This document shows, in pieces, positions 8,069 to 19,000 of a DNA stretch of 64,000 nucleotides. Source of the stretch: a virus; the IMG/VR virus record IMGVR_UViG_3300046820_000088, positions 1 through 64,000 of that record. The stretch is one strand, 5' to 3'. The position numbers and the translations under genes are program-made. Numbering within the stretch: position 1 is the first letter of the stretch; each line of letters opens with the position of its first letter. The notes beneath the pieces were generated by a model. That model saw only the letters and a list, made by a program, of their open reading frames with translations. It was not told the DNA's origin and ran no database searches.

Positions 8069-8367
8069 TGGCTGAATATTCAAGATCTTCTCCTTGGGCT
8101 AATACCAATCAAAATAACTTTTATCTAGAGTTATTAACTATTAGACCAGTTCCTGCAGAAGCAGATGATTACAAGTATGTGATAGAAAATCAATATAAAC
8201 ATAGACCGGATTTGCTGGCCTACGATCTATATGAAAATGCAAAACTGTGGTGGATTTTTGTTCAAAGAAATATGAACGTTCTTAAAGATCCTATATATGA
8301 TTTTGTTCCGGGTACTGTAATATATTGTCCTAAAAAAACTAATATAGAAAAATATTTAGGAGTTTAA
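8068..8367 (+). CDS. 53: gp53-like baseplate wedge subunit
   Basis: A 99-residue protein with the conserved core YKHRPDLLAYDLYENAKLWW, followed by FVQRNMNVLKDPIYDFVPGT, typical of T4-like gp53, in which a LysM-like fold is part of the wedge. T4 gp53 is longer (196), so this is the short marine version. The C-terminus IYCPKKTNIEKYLGV ends the LysM-like unit. It begins at the last base of gp48 and is followed 3 bp later by the putative hub gene. Confidence 0.85.
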   Translation: MAEYSRSSPWANTNQNNFYLELLTIRPVPAEADDYKYVIENQYKHRPDLLAYDLYENAKLWWIFVQRNMNVLKDPIYDFVPGTVIYCPKKTNIEKYLGV

Positions 8368-8370
8368 TCA

Positions 8371-10575
8371 GTGTTAAACATTGCTAGCGGTATAGCTAAA
8401 GTAGTAACTGGATTTCAACAGGCAAGTGCTGTACTAAATCTTGCAGGAGGTCTAACAGGTAAACAAGTTGGGCAGATAATCTCCGACATTACAAAATCTA
8501 GTGATTCTCAAGGTAGACATGTTTTTGGAATACCTAATCCTCTTGAACAGTTTGCTAGTTATACCCCTTTGTGGACATTAGCCTGTTTAACCCCTCGACA
8601 GTTTAATGATCCGAGAAGTTATAGAAACAGTCCGGCAGATTTAAAACATGTTGTATTTTCGTCAGCAGGAAGATACGACAGTGCTAGAGTAAAAACAGCA
8701 TACGGTGCTCCTGAATATTTTATCAATAACTTTAACATGGCCTGTGCTATTGCTCCAACAGCAGCAACAGGTAACTCTAATGCTATCGGATTTTCGTTCG
8801 ATATTTACGAACCCCATTCTATGGGATTATTCTTGCAAAGCCTACAACTGGCTGCACTAAATGCAGGATATAAGAATTATCTCAATAATGCTCCCTATGT
8901 TTTAAAACTTGATATTGCCGGTTTTACAGACGACGGTAAAATGCTAAAGACTATGAAGTCAAAATATTTTACTGTCCGTTTAACTAAAGTTACCTTTAAT
9001 GTAAATGAAGGCGGAACAACATATAAAGTAGAAGCACAGCCGTTTAATCATCAAGGCTTTAGCACTATTAACAACCAGTTGTTCAAAGATGTTGCATTGT
9101 CTGGAGACAATGTAAAAACACTTCTAGTTTCTGGAGAACGCAGTCTTTGCCAAGCACTAAATGATAACGAAAAACTACTAGTTGAAGATAAAAAGAAAAA
9201 GTATCCAAACATTTACGAAGTACAGTTTCCTGAAACACAGGATCAGTTGTTGAATACTACAACTTCTGCGCCCACAAACTCTGCAACTGTAAAAACAACT
9301 CCTGTAGAAGTTCGATCAGTTGGTACTCGTCCTGCTGCATCGGCAGATTACGGAAATAATCCTATTGGGCAATCAGACATGGGATTTGATCAAAAGTCTG
9401 GCGGTAACTATGTCTTTAGAAAAGAAGGCGATGTTTACGACAGTAAGACAGGAAAAGTAAAAAGAGATCAAATGACTATTGATCCTAAGTCTAGAACTTT
9501 TCAGTTTACCCAAGGACAATCGATTACCGCAGTTATATCTCAAATAATAATTAGCTGTAGATATATTGTTGAAAATATTAGAAATGTTAAACTTGACGAA
9601 AAGGGATTAATCGATTGGTTTAAGATTGATGTTCAGATGCAACTGTTAGAGTTTGATGACATCATTGGTGATTATCAAAAGAAAATTATTTTTAGAGTTG
9701 TTCCTTATAAGACCCATATTAGTATATTTGGTAGCCCAACGGCTGCACCTCCTGGATACGGTGAGCTAGAGAAAATAGTAGCTAAGAAATATGAATATAT
9801 CTATACTGGTCAAAATAACGACATTCTAAGTTTTAATATTCAAATCAATAACTTGTTCTATGTTGGAGTCAATCCTAGTGCGGAAAAAGATAATGCAACG
9901 GTTTCTAACAAAGATCAAAACGCACCTGCTGAAGAAAACTCAACAAAGACTGAAGTTAACAGTGCTCCTGCAGGCGATGCAGCATTAACATCGAATACTG
10001 GTGGTATTAGGGTTGGCCCGGATGCTGATCAAGCCGGTAAGAATGACGGCGGAAGCGGAGATGTTACCGAAGCTAAAAAAGTTGCAGAGGCATTCAATAG
10101 CGCCTTCCTAAAAAGCAATAGCGATCTAGTTTCGATAGATTTAGAAATACTAGGCGATCCTTATTGGTTAGTTGATAGCGGAATAGCAAACTATCTATCA
10201 CCTCCTACTGCTACAGGTAGTATGGTTTTAAAAGATGGTTCTATGAACTATGAAGGCGGACACGTTTACATCTATCTAACCTTTAGAACACCTGCAGATA
10301 TAAATGAATACACAGGAATGTATGTGTTTCCTGGTGGTGCAAAAGAAAGTTCTTTTAGCGGATTGTATCGTGTTACAAGATGTGAGAACGAGTTTAGAGA
10401 TGGAATCTTTAAGCAAAAACTAAAATGTAATAGACTTCCGATGCAGTCTTCAGACATGGATAATAAACCACAACCTATCGACAAGGCTAAAGCAGCAGCA
10501 GTATCTGTTACACAAGAAGAGAAACCGCAGACTGCGCCGATCGATCTATCGGACTTCCCTCCAGGTATCCCTTAA
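8371..10575 (+). CDS. Putative baseplate hub structural protein
   Basis: 734 residues starting with GTG, chosen because TTTAGGAG lies 8 nt upstream and the previous gene ends at 8367. The N-terminus has a helical Ala-rich segment; residues about 60-270 look like a beta-rich tail domain (FNDPRSYRNSP, YEPHSMGLFLQSLQLAALNA). A low-complexity insert (about 510-570, Ala/Asn/Glu/Thr) precedes a final beta-domain ending with GLYRVTRCENEF and KQKLKCNRLP, typical of phage hub proteins that contact the gp5 spike. Its place between gp53 and gp5 suggests the gp27 or hub role. That is inferred from position and general form; I cannot align it confidently to T4 gp27. Confidence 0.6.
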   Translation: MLNIASGIAKVVTGFQQASAVLNLAGGLTGKQVGQIISDITKSSDSQGRHVFGIPNPLEQFASYTPLWTLACLTPRQFNDPRSYRNSPADLKHVVFSSAGRYDSARVKTAYGAPEYFINNFNMACAIAPTAATGNSNAIGFSFDIYEPHSMGLFLQSLQLAALNAGYKNYLNNAPYVLKLDIAGFTDDGKMLKTMKSKYFTVRLTKVTFNVNEGGTTYKVEAQPFNHQGFSTINNQLFKDVALSGDNVKTLLVSGERSLCQALNDNEKLLVEDKKKKYPNIYEVQFPETQDQLLNTTTSAPTNSATVKTTPVEVRSVGTRPAASADYGNNPIGQSDMGFDQKSGGNYVFRKEGDVYDSKTGKVKRDQMTIDPKSRTFQFTQGQSITAVISQIIISCRYIVENIRNVKLDEKGLIDWFKIDVQMQLLEFDDIIGDYQKKIIFRVVPYKTHISIFGSPTAAPPGYGELEKIVAKKYEYIYTGQNNDILSFNIQINNLFYVGVNPSAEKDNATVSNKDQNAPAEENSTKTEVNSAPAGDAALTSNTGGIRVGPDADQAGKNDGGSGDVTEAKKVAEAFNSAFLKSNSDLVSIDLEILGDPYWLVDSGIANYLSPPTATGSMVLKDGSMNYEGGHVYIYLTFRTPADINEYTGMYVFPGGAKESSFSGLYRVTRCENEFRDGIFKQKLKCNRLPMQSSDMDNKPQPIDKAKAAAVSVTQEEKPQTAPIDLSDFPPGIP

Positions 10576-10589
10576 ACTAAAGATAATAT

Positions 10590-12152
10590 ATGAGTATTGA
10601 AAAACGATTACCAGCTAATGCACCTAATAAAAAACTGCCTTCCGGTCCTCTGCTGGCCAAAGTAGTCGGTCATTTAGATCCAAGTTTTATGGGAGGTTTA
10701 GAAGTTACCCTACTACGTGACGAGGGTAATAATCTAGGAAACTCTAATCAAACTTACACTGTAAGATATGCAAGTCCTTTTTATGGATCTACAGCATTTG
10801 AGCACATGGGTCAAAATAAAGCAGATTTTAATGACACACAAAAAAGCTACGGAATGTGGTTCACCCCACCTGACGTTGGTGTCACAGTTATGGTTGTGTT
10901 TATTGATGGTCGTCCACAGGACGGATATTGGATAGGCTGTATACCCAGCAGATTTACTAACAACATGATTCCTGCTATTGCATCTTCAGAGAATGTGGAA
11001 CTAACTCCTGAAGATAAAAAGAAGTTTGGTACTAGTACACGTCTCCCAGTTGGCGAAGCAAATAGACGAGCTAACGATTTAAAAGTCGGAATGGACATTG
11101 AAAAAGTTAAGAAGCCAGTGCATCCTATTGCAGATGTTTTTTTAGCACAAGGATTATTAGATGACGATATTCGAGGAACCACAAACTCTTCCTCTAGAAG
11201 AGATATTCCTAACATGGTCTTTGGAATATCTACACCTGGTCCTTTAGACAGAAGAGATGGTGCAAAGAAAGGTTATATTGGAAAGAAACAAAGTATTAGT
11301 CCTCCAGTCCCAGTTAGTAGACTTGGCGGAACTACAATGGTCTTTGATGACGGTGACGATCAGTATAGACGAGTATTACCTCCTGATAGAGGTCCTGTAG
11401 AATATGTTGATACATTAGATCCTAAAGAAACAAAGAAAGGACAGCCCGACATCCCCTACGGTGAATGTTTTAGAATCCGTACAAGAACAGGCCATCAAAT
11501 ATTAATGCATAACAGTGAAGATTTAATCTACATTGGCAATGCAAAAGGCACCACCTGGATAGAACTTACAAGTAATGGAAAGATTGATATTTTTGCAGAA
11601 GATTCTATATCTATTCATACTCAGAACGATTTGAACATCAGGGCTGATAGAGATATTAACATGGAAGCAGGCCGTAATATTAACTTTAGAACAGAGTCTG
11701 GAAAGTGGCACGCAGATATTGCAACAGACATGGAGTTCTTTGTCAACAATGATGCTAAGATTACTGTGGGTGCAAACTTGGACCTGCTTGTTGGTGGAAG
11801 TACTAAGATATCTTCTGTTGCAAACTTTGATCTAAACACTAACGGTAACAATACAGTTAGTGCAGGCGGCGATACAAACATAGGCAGCGGTGGAGATTAT
11901 ACACTATCAGCTGGCGGTGAAATTAATATGAACGGGCCAGCAGCAGCAAAAGCAGCAACGGCTGAAACTGTTAAGCCTTTAGAGTTAAGAGATAATCCGA
12001 CAACAAATACAGCCTCTGGATGGGGGAAGAAATATCAGTCAGGCACATTAACAAGCATTATGAAAAGAATACCTATGCACGAACCTTGGCCGTTGCATGA
12101 AAATCAAGCACCTTCTTTCTTTACGCCGGATAACACAGACAGAGATGTCTAA
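10590..12152 (+). CDS. 5: gp5-like baseplate hub spike, no lysozyme domain
   Basis: 520 residues. The N-terminal OB-fold-type domain (residues about 20-130, including GLEVTLLRDEG and YGMWFTPPDVGVTVMV with DGRPQDGYWIG) matches gp5/VgrG spikes. From about residue 300 a domain begins with RIRTRTGHQILMHNSEDLIY, then short repeats (LNIRADRDINMEAGRNINF, then NTVSAGGDTNIGSGGDYTLS) form the triple-stranded beta-helix needle. T4 gp5 carries a lysozyme between these two parts; here the linker (about 130-300) has no visible lysozyme motif, so wall lysis must come from elsewhere or is not needed. The C-terminus has extra residues after the needle. Confidence 0.9.
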   Translation: MSIEKRLPANAPNKKLPSGPLLAKVVGHLDPSFMGGLEVTLLRDEGNNLGNSNQTYTVRYASPFYGSTAFEHMGQNKADFNDTQKSYGMWFTPPDVGVTVMVVFIDGRPQDGYWIGCIPSRFTNNMIPAIASSENVELTPEDKKKFGTSTRLPVGEANRRANDLKVGMDIEKVKKPVHPIADVFLAQGLLDDDIRGTTNSSSRRDIPNMVFGISTPGPLDRRDGAKKGYIGKKQSISPPVPVSRLGGTTMVFDDGDDQYRRVLPPDRGPVEYVDTLDPKETKKGQPDIPYGECFRIRTRTGHQILMHNSEDLIYIGNAKGTTWIELTSNGKIDIFAEDSISIHTQNDLNIRADRDINMEAGRNINFRTESGKWHADIATDMEFFVNNDAKITVGANLDLLVGGSTKISSVANFDLNTNGNNTVSAGGDTNIGSGGDYTLSAGGEINMNGPAAAKAATAETVKPLELRDNPTTNTASGWGKKYQSGTLTSIMKRIPMHEPWPLHENQAPSFFTPDNTDRDV

Positions 12153-12161
12153 GGAGCAAAT

Positions 12162-12599
12162 ATGGCAAGACTATACAACCAAAAATCAGTAGCAGTTAGC
12201 AAAGCATCGCTAGGAGATAAGAATAGCGGTGCGTTTACCTATAAAGGATTTAGCAGTAAGGAAACTACTAAAAACTTTAAACTCTATGACATCGACCTAG
12301 TTAAACAAGATTTGATTAATCATTTTTATATTAGAAAAGGCGAAAAGCTAGAAAATCCAGACTTTGGCACGGTCATCTGGGATATATTGTTTGAACCGTT
12401 TACTGAAGAAATTAAAACAATCATTGCAAAAGATGTAGAAGCTATTATCAACTATGATCCTAGAATACAGGTTAATGAAATAACGGTTGATAGTACAGAA
12501 CAAGGTATTAGAATAGAAGCGTCAATCACTTATATGCCGTTTAATATTAACGAACTAATGTCTTTTGATTTTGATAAACAAAACTCGGTCATAAACTGA
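12162..12599 (+). CDS. 25: gp25-like baseplate wedge subunit
   Basis: 145 residues with the gp25/TssE-like core: LINHFYIRKGEKLENPDFGT then IWDILFEPF and DPRIQVNEITV. In T4, gp25 sits in the wedge and nucleates sheath assembly through a handshake-like domain. Length matches T4 gp25 (132) with a short N-terminal extension. AAGGAG lies 6 nt before the ATG. Order gp5-gp25-gp6 is a typical T4-like arrangement. Confidence 0.95.
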   Translation: MARLYNQKSVAVSKASLGDKNSGAFTYKGFSSKETTKNFKLYDIDLVKQDLINHFYIRKGEKLENPDFGTVIWDILFEPFTEEIKTIIAKDVEAIINYDPRIQVNEITVDSTEQGIRIEASITYMPFNINELMSFDFDKQNSVIN

Positions 12600-12640
12600 C
12601 CAGTTAACTTATTTGGGTAAATACGGTATAGGATTAAAAA

Positions 12641-15600
12641 ATGACAACAACGTCTAGACAAAACAACTTAATTCTCAACGAAGATTGGACAAGAATCTAT
12701 CAGACATTTAGAAATGCTGATTTCAAAAGCTACGATTTTGAAAATCTACGTCGAGTTATTATCGAATATCTTCGCGAAAACTATCCCGAAGATTTTAATG
12801 ACTACATTGAAAGCAGTGAATACCTTGCTTTAATAGATGCTGTTGCATTTTTAGGCCAAAGTTTAGCCTTCCGTATCGATCTAGCTAGTCGAGAAAACTT
12901 TATTGAACTTGCAGAACGTAAAGAAAGTGTACTTAGATTAGCACGTATGTTGGCGTATAATTCAAAGCGTAACGTGCCTGCAAGCGGTCTTTTGAAGTTT
13001 GACACCGTAAGTACTTCGGAGAACATTTTAGATAGCAACGGGCGTGATTTAGCCCAGCAGGTTATTGTTTGGAATGACCCGACAAACGCTAACTGGGCAG
13101 AACAGTTTATCACAGTATTGAACTCAGCTATGGCTGACAATACTGAGTTTGGTAGAAGTCAAGGCTCAGATACTATTCAAGGTATATTAACAGATCAATA
13201 TAGATTTAGAACCGCTAGTGCAGATGTTCCTGTTTATACCTATAGTAAAACAGTTGCTGGAAGAAGTATGGTTTTTGAAGTAGTCAGCACTTCATTTAAA
13301 GGTGCAGAAGAAATATACGAAGAACCTCCAGTTCCGGGAAATCAGCTAGGATTTATCTATAGACAAGACGGTAAAGGCGCTGGTAGTAATAATACTGGTT
13401 TCTTTTTAATGTTCAAACAAGGAAGTCTTGAACTAGCAGATTTTGCTATAAGTGTTCCTACAACAAATGAAATAGTTTCTGTTGGTAGTGAAAATATTAA
13501 TAATACCGATGTATGGTTGTATTCTCTAAATGCTGACGGTAGTCAAGGCAGTATGTGGACACAGGTATCTAGCCTAACTGGAAATAATATTGTTTACAAC
13601 AGTATCGAAAACAGCATCAGAAACATTTACAGTGTAACAACTAAAACTAACGATACAATCGATTTATTGTTTGCAGACGGAGTTTATGGAAATCTTCCTC
13701 AGGGTTCTTTTAGAACCTACTATAGAGTAAGTAGCGGACTTTCTTATACTATTGCTCCAGCCGATATGAGAAGTATCACAATCTCTATCCCATATGTTAA
13801 CAAGCAAGGATCTGCTCATACACTAACAGTTAGCATGAGTTTAAAAACATCTGTTGCTAACTCTGCACCTTCAGAAGATATTGACAGTATTAGATCTAGA
13901 GCTCCGGCAAACTACTATACACAAAACAGAATGATTACCGGAGAAGACTATAATCTTGCTCCTTTAACCAGCAGTCAAAACATTCTTAAGGTTAAGTCAA
14001 TTAACAGAGTGTCGAGCGGTATTTCTCGCAACTTTGATATTATTGATGCTACTGGAAAATACAGTTCTGTAACTGTGTTTGGCGATGATGGTATGATCTA
14101 TAAAAATGAAACAGAAAGATCGTTGGCATCTAAGTTTACCAGCCGAGTTGACATTATTAACTTTATTCGTCAAAGTATTGAACCGTTGTTTACTGACACC
14201 GGAGTCTATAACTTTTACATAACAAAATATAATAAGATTAACTTTACAGATATCAACACATTGTGGACTCAGGTTACATCTGATGTAAACTCTACAACTG
14301 GGTATTTTACCAACGCAGTTGACAACTCATTATTAAAAGTAGGAACATATACTACTAACACCTTAAAGTATATTACATTTGGATCAATGGTCAAGTTTGT
14401 CCCCCCATCCGGTCAAGCATTTAAGAAAGGTAAGTTAGTTGCTGCTAGTGCTGCTGATCCAGAGCAGACAGATAAGATCTGGACCAAGATAGTAAAAGTT
14501 GTTGGAGACGGAACCAACGCCGGTAGAGGTGTGTTGTCAACTGGACTAGGTCCCATCACATTCAGCGACACTGTTCCTACAGGCGCTATTGCTTCTCGTA
14601 TCGTTCCTAAGTTTGTAAACGATCTTCCTACAGCACTAGAGTCAGAGATAGTTAACCTGGCCTATTCTAATCTTAACTTTGGATTGAGATTTGATATTGG
14701 TACAGCAGAGTGGAAGATTGTTACTTCTTCAAACTTAAACTTGATTGATAACTTTAATCTAGGTAAAACTGGTGATATTTCAAATACAAACTTAGACTCG
14801 TCTTGGATTCTTGCATTTGTAAAAGAAGCAGATCAATATGTAATCCGTGTAAGATCTATGGATTATGTCTTTGGTAGTTTAGAATCCAACAGATTTTATT
14901 TTGATAAAAGTCAAAAGATTTTTGATAGTAAGACTGGAAAAACTATAAAAGACCAGGTAAAAGTCTTGGGTATTAACACTGGCGTTGATTTCTTAACTCC
15001 TCTAAAACAAGATCTAACTTTTGAAATCAGCGACACTATTAAGTTCGAAGATGGTTACGAAAGTGCAAATGAGATTAAGATTGCATTTGCAGACTCTGAT
15101 GATGATGCTGTTATTGACAATCCTGAGAGTTTTGAACAGATTGTTGGAGAAGACCTTGCATTAAACTATCTTTTCTTCGTTGAAAAAATCAACAACTATG
15201 GCGATCAAATATTCGAGTATGTTGACAATACTGATGGACATATTGATATTGTTCAGAAAGAAAGTTTAGTCAATGTTAACAACTATGCTAACGGTGACTT
15301 GATTTATTTTTATGATACTGATGAAGACAGAGTAAAACGTGTGGACAAGTCTACAAATACTCTAGTGCTTGAAAGTTCTTATAGAGCAAACATTGGTCGT
15401 GCCGGACTCAAGTTCCAATATATTCATAATGCAAACGTTGACAGAAGAATCGATCCTAGCGTTAGCAATATTATCGATGTCTATCTCCTAACGAAGAGCT
15501 ATGACACAGATTATAGAAACTATATTCTGGGCGCAACTGCTACAGCTCCTGAAGCTCCGTCGAGCGACACATTAAGAATTAACTTCGGATCTACATTGAA

Positions 15601-16048
15601 CGCTATTAAGTCCATTAGCGACGAAGTTATATATCATCCGGTGACATACAAAGTATTGTTTGGTCCTGGTGCCGACGAGCATTTGAGAGCACAGTTTAAG
15701 ATTGTTAAAAACTCTAACAAGTCGATTAATGACAACGATCTAAAAGTTAGAATCATTTTAGCAATCAATGAGTTCTTTGATGTTAACAACTGGGACTTCG
15801 GTGATAGGTTCTATTTAGGTGAGTTAATAACTTACATAACTAATTCAGTAGCCCCAGATATTAGCAATATTGTGATTGTCCCAAGACAGCCGACACAGGT
15901 GTTTGGTAGTCTATTTGAAATACAGAGCCGTGCTGATGAAATCTTTATTAGTGGTGCAACAGTAGATGATATTGAAATAGTATCAGCTATCACAGCAACA
16001 GAGATTCGTGCAAGCATGGATGCGATAGTTTCTAGTACAAGTGTTTAA
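12641..16048 (+). CDS. 6: gp6-like baseplate wedge subunit, enlarged
   Basis: 1135 residues. The N-terminus (LRRVIIEYLRENYPEDFND, then YLALIDAVAFLGQSLAFRID and NFIELAERKESVLRLARML) is the hallmark of gp6/J-like wedge proteins. The C-terminal block (VRIILAINEFFDVNNWDFGD then LITYITNSVAPDISNIVIVP) is also conserved. T4 gp6 is 660 residues, so about 450 residues of beta-rich sequence are inserted in the middle (roughly residues 450-900). In T4, gp6 dimers form the ring that changes from dome to star on infection. An AGGATT lies upstream of the ATG. Confidence 0.92.
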   Translation: MTTTSRQNNLILNEDWTRIYQTFRNADFKSYDFENLRRVIIEYLRENYPEDFNDYIESSEYLALIDAVAFLGQSLAFRIDLASRENFIELAERKESVLRLARMLAYNSKRNVPASGLLKFDTVSTSENILDSNGRDLAQQVIVWNDPTNANWAEQFITVLNSAMADNTEFGRSQGSDTIQGILTDQYRFRTASADVPVYTYSKTVAGRSMVFEVVSTSFKGAEEIYEEPPVPGNQLGFIYRQDGKGAGSNNTGFFLMFKQGSLELADFAISVPTTNEIVSVGSENINNTDVWLYSLNADGSQGSMWTQVSSLTGNNIVYNSIENSIRNIYSVTTKTNDTIDLLFADGVYGNLPQGSFRTYYRVSSGLSYTIAPADMRSITISIPYVNKQGSAHTLTVSMSLKTSVANSAPSEDIDSIRSRAPANYYTQNRMITGEDYNLAPLTSSQNILKVKSINRVSSGISRNFDIIDATGKYSSVTVFGDDGMIYKNETERSLASKFTSRVDIINFIRQSIEPLFTDTGVYNFYITKYNKINFTDINTLWTQVTSDVNSTTGYFTNAVDNSLLKVGTYTTNTLKYITFGSMVKFVPPSGQAFKKGKLVAASAADPEQTDKIWTKIVKVVGDGTNAGRGVLSTGLGPITFSDTVPTGAIASRIVPKFVNDLPTALESEIVNLAYSNLNFGLRFDIGTAEWKIVTSSNLNLIDNFNLGKTGDISNTNLDSSWILAFVKEADQYVIRVRSMDYVFGSLESNRFYFDKSQKIFDSKTGKTIKDQVKVLGINTGVDFLTPLKQDLTFEISDTIKFEDGYESANEIKIAFADSDDDAVIDNPESFEQIVGEDLALNYLFFVEKINNYGDQIFEYVDNTDGHIDIVQKESLVNVNNYANGDLIYFYDTDEDRVKRVDKSTNTLVLESSYRANIGRAGLKFQYIHNANVDRRIDPSVSNIIDVYLLTKSYDTDYRNYILGATATAPEAPSSDTLRINFGSTLNAIKSISDEVIYHPVTYKVLFGPGADEHLRAQFKIVKNSNKSINDNDLKVRIILAINEFFDVNNWDFGDRFYLGELITYITNSVAPDISNIVIVPRQPTQVFGSLFEIQSRADEIFISGATVDDIEIVSAITATEIRASMDAIVSSTSV

Positions 16049-16050
16049 AT

Positions 16051-19000
16051 ATGTCAGATAAAAAATTCCCTAACAGCGATCTTCCAATCAGAAAAACTTC
16101 TGAACTATTACCAAAGGTATTTCAAACGCCTGCCAACGAAAAGTTCATGGCAGGTGTTCTTGATCCTTTAGTACAGCCGGGCGTATTGGAAAAAACAGTC
16201 GGGTACATAGGACGTCGATACGGAAAAACCTACAAAGGTAGCGATGTCTATCTTGACAGCGATAACACCCTAAGAAGTAGATACCAACTAGAACCTGGAG
16301 TCGTTGTCACAGAAAACAATAAGATTTCGAAGTTTTATGATTATATTGATTTTAAAAATCAACTGAGATTCTTTGGCAACACCGAAGAACGCGATGATCT
16401 TGTAACTGCACAAGAACACTATGCATGGAACCCACCTATTGATTGGGACAAGTTTGTTAACTTTAGAGAATACTACTGGGTTCCAGAAGGACCGCCGGCA
16501 ATCACTATTACTGGGCAGGCACAAAACATTGTTAGTGGGTATACTGTTCGTTTAGGTAACAACTCTACTTATGTCTTTACGCCAGATGGATATACAGTTA
16601 ATCCTACCTTAACTTTATACAGAGGACAGACATACAAGTTTAACGTTAATGCTCCTACCGATGGGCTAGTCTTTAGATCTGTCTACGATTCTGGAAGTCC
16701 TTTCCAGTCTCCTATTGAGTATAAAAAAGGCGTAACAAACAATGGAACTGAGAATGGAGTTATAACATTTACAGTTCCATTCGACGCACCGGACATGATT
16801 TACTATCAAAGTAAAGTTGATGTTAATCGTCTAGGTAGATTTATGATTTCCGATGTTGAATCAAATACAAAGATTAACATTGAAAAGGAAATATTAGGAA
16901 AGCCTACATACACTAGCAGCAATGATATTGTTCTGAGTAACGGTATGAACGTTAGATTCACAGGAATGGTTACTCCTGAAAAATATGCATCAGATACATG
17001 GATTGTTGAGGGTGTTGGATCTGCTATTCATCTAGTAAGGCTGCAAGACCTAGTAGTTTCACCGGCATTGAATGCCAACGTACCGGAAGTTCTATTTGAT
17101 AACGCAGGCTTTGATGCCGATCCTTTCGATGATGCAACAGCTTACCCATTGTCTAAGGACTATGTTCTAATCAATAGAGCAAGCCCTGATAATAATCCTT
17201 GGAGTCGATACAATCGTTGGTTCCACCGCAGTGTTCTTGAACAAGCACATGCATTTAACAATTCTAGTTTTGAATCCACAGAAGAAACTAGAGCCAAGAG
17301 ACCAATTATAGAGTTTAACATTGGTATACAACTTTATAATCACGGTTCCATTGCTAAAGCCACTGTTGATTATGTTGACACGTTTACAACTGATGTATTT
17401 TCTAAGATCGAAGGTAGTCTTGGCTATAATGTCGATGGCGAGCAACTTTTTGAAGGTGCCCGCCTACTAGTAATAAACGATTCTGATTCTTTAGTAAACA
17501 ACAAGATCTATAAAGTAACTTTTATTACTCATAATAATACAAAACAAATCAGCTTGAGAGAAACAGAAGATTCTGTTTCAAGTATCGGCGAGGGTGTATT
17601 AGTTCGAAGAGGAAATGTTAACAAAAGTTTAATGTACCATTTCAGCGGTACTGCCTGGGTTAAAAGTCAAGAAAAAACTGCAATAAATCAAGCTCCTATG
17701 ATTGATGCGTTTGATAAAAACGGTGTAAGTTTTTCGGATACTGATACATATCCTGTAAGTTCTTTCAAAGGAACAGAACTTGTAAGTTACAAGAAGGGAG
17801 TCAGCGTTGTTGATAGCGAACTAGGATTTAGTCTAAGTTATTTGAATATTGACAACGTAGGAGATATTGAGTTCGAGTTTGATTGGGATAAAGATACCTT
17901 CACTTATCAAAATCAGCAGTTTGTATTATCTAAGAAAGTAAACTCTGGATTCTTTAAGTTTAACCCTGCAGGAGAATACGATAACGGTTGGAAGAAGTCA
18001 GCAGAAAAATACATTCAGGCTATTATTGACAGCCAGATCATTTCTGCTCCTACTTCTACTGTGCAGTTTAATACCGTTGATTGGAATACTGATAAAGCTC
18101 TCGAAATATATTTTTATATTAATGGAAAAAAATATACAGGGGAGTTTTCAAGAGCAGGGTCTAATTTTACATTAGGCCAAACATTAGCTGCAAACGATGT
18201 AGTTGTAATAAAAGTATTCGGTGACATTATTCCGAATCAAGGATATTACGAAATCCCTGTTGGCTTAGAAAAGAATCCTTTGAACTCTAACCTACTTGAG
18301 TTTACATTAGGAACTGCATCTGACCATGTGTCAACAGCAATTGAGTTTAATAATGAGTTTATTGGAAGCTATCCTGGAAACAGTAATCTTCGTGATTTGT
18401 CACCGTATATTACTCACGGAAAGAGATTTTTAAAACATGCCGGCATTCCATCGGTTGCAATATCTTTGTTATGCGACAAAGATGTTAACTTAATCAAGTC
18501 TTTACAGTTTTCTAAAAAGTCATATACTGAGTTTAAAAATAACTTTGTAAAGTTGTCAACAACTTTATATTATAATCAAACCCCTGCTGATTTTGTAGAT
18601 GACATCTTGTCAGAAATGGCGAGAACAAAAACATCTATCACACCATTCTCGGATACCGACATGGTTGGTAGCGGAGCACATACAAAAATTGAATATACTG
18701 TTGAAGATACAGGCATTAAGACTTTTGCATTGTCTTCTAAGTTTAGTCTTGATACATTAAGTAGAAAGGCAGTCTATGTCTACCTCAATGATGTTCAACT
18801 ATTAGTTAATACACAATATGAGTTTAACTCGTCTTTTGGTTTTGTACAACTAAAAGTAGACCTGCAAGAAGGCGACAGAATTGAGATTAGAGAATATGCA
18901 TCTACTGCATATAACTTTATTCCAGCAACACCTACAAAACTAGGACTGTATAAAAAATACACTCCTATGATATTTGTTGACAACACCTATGTAACACCTC

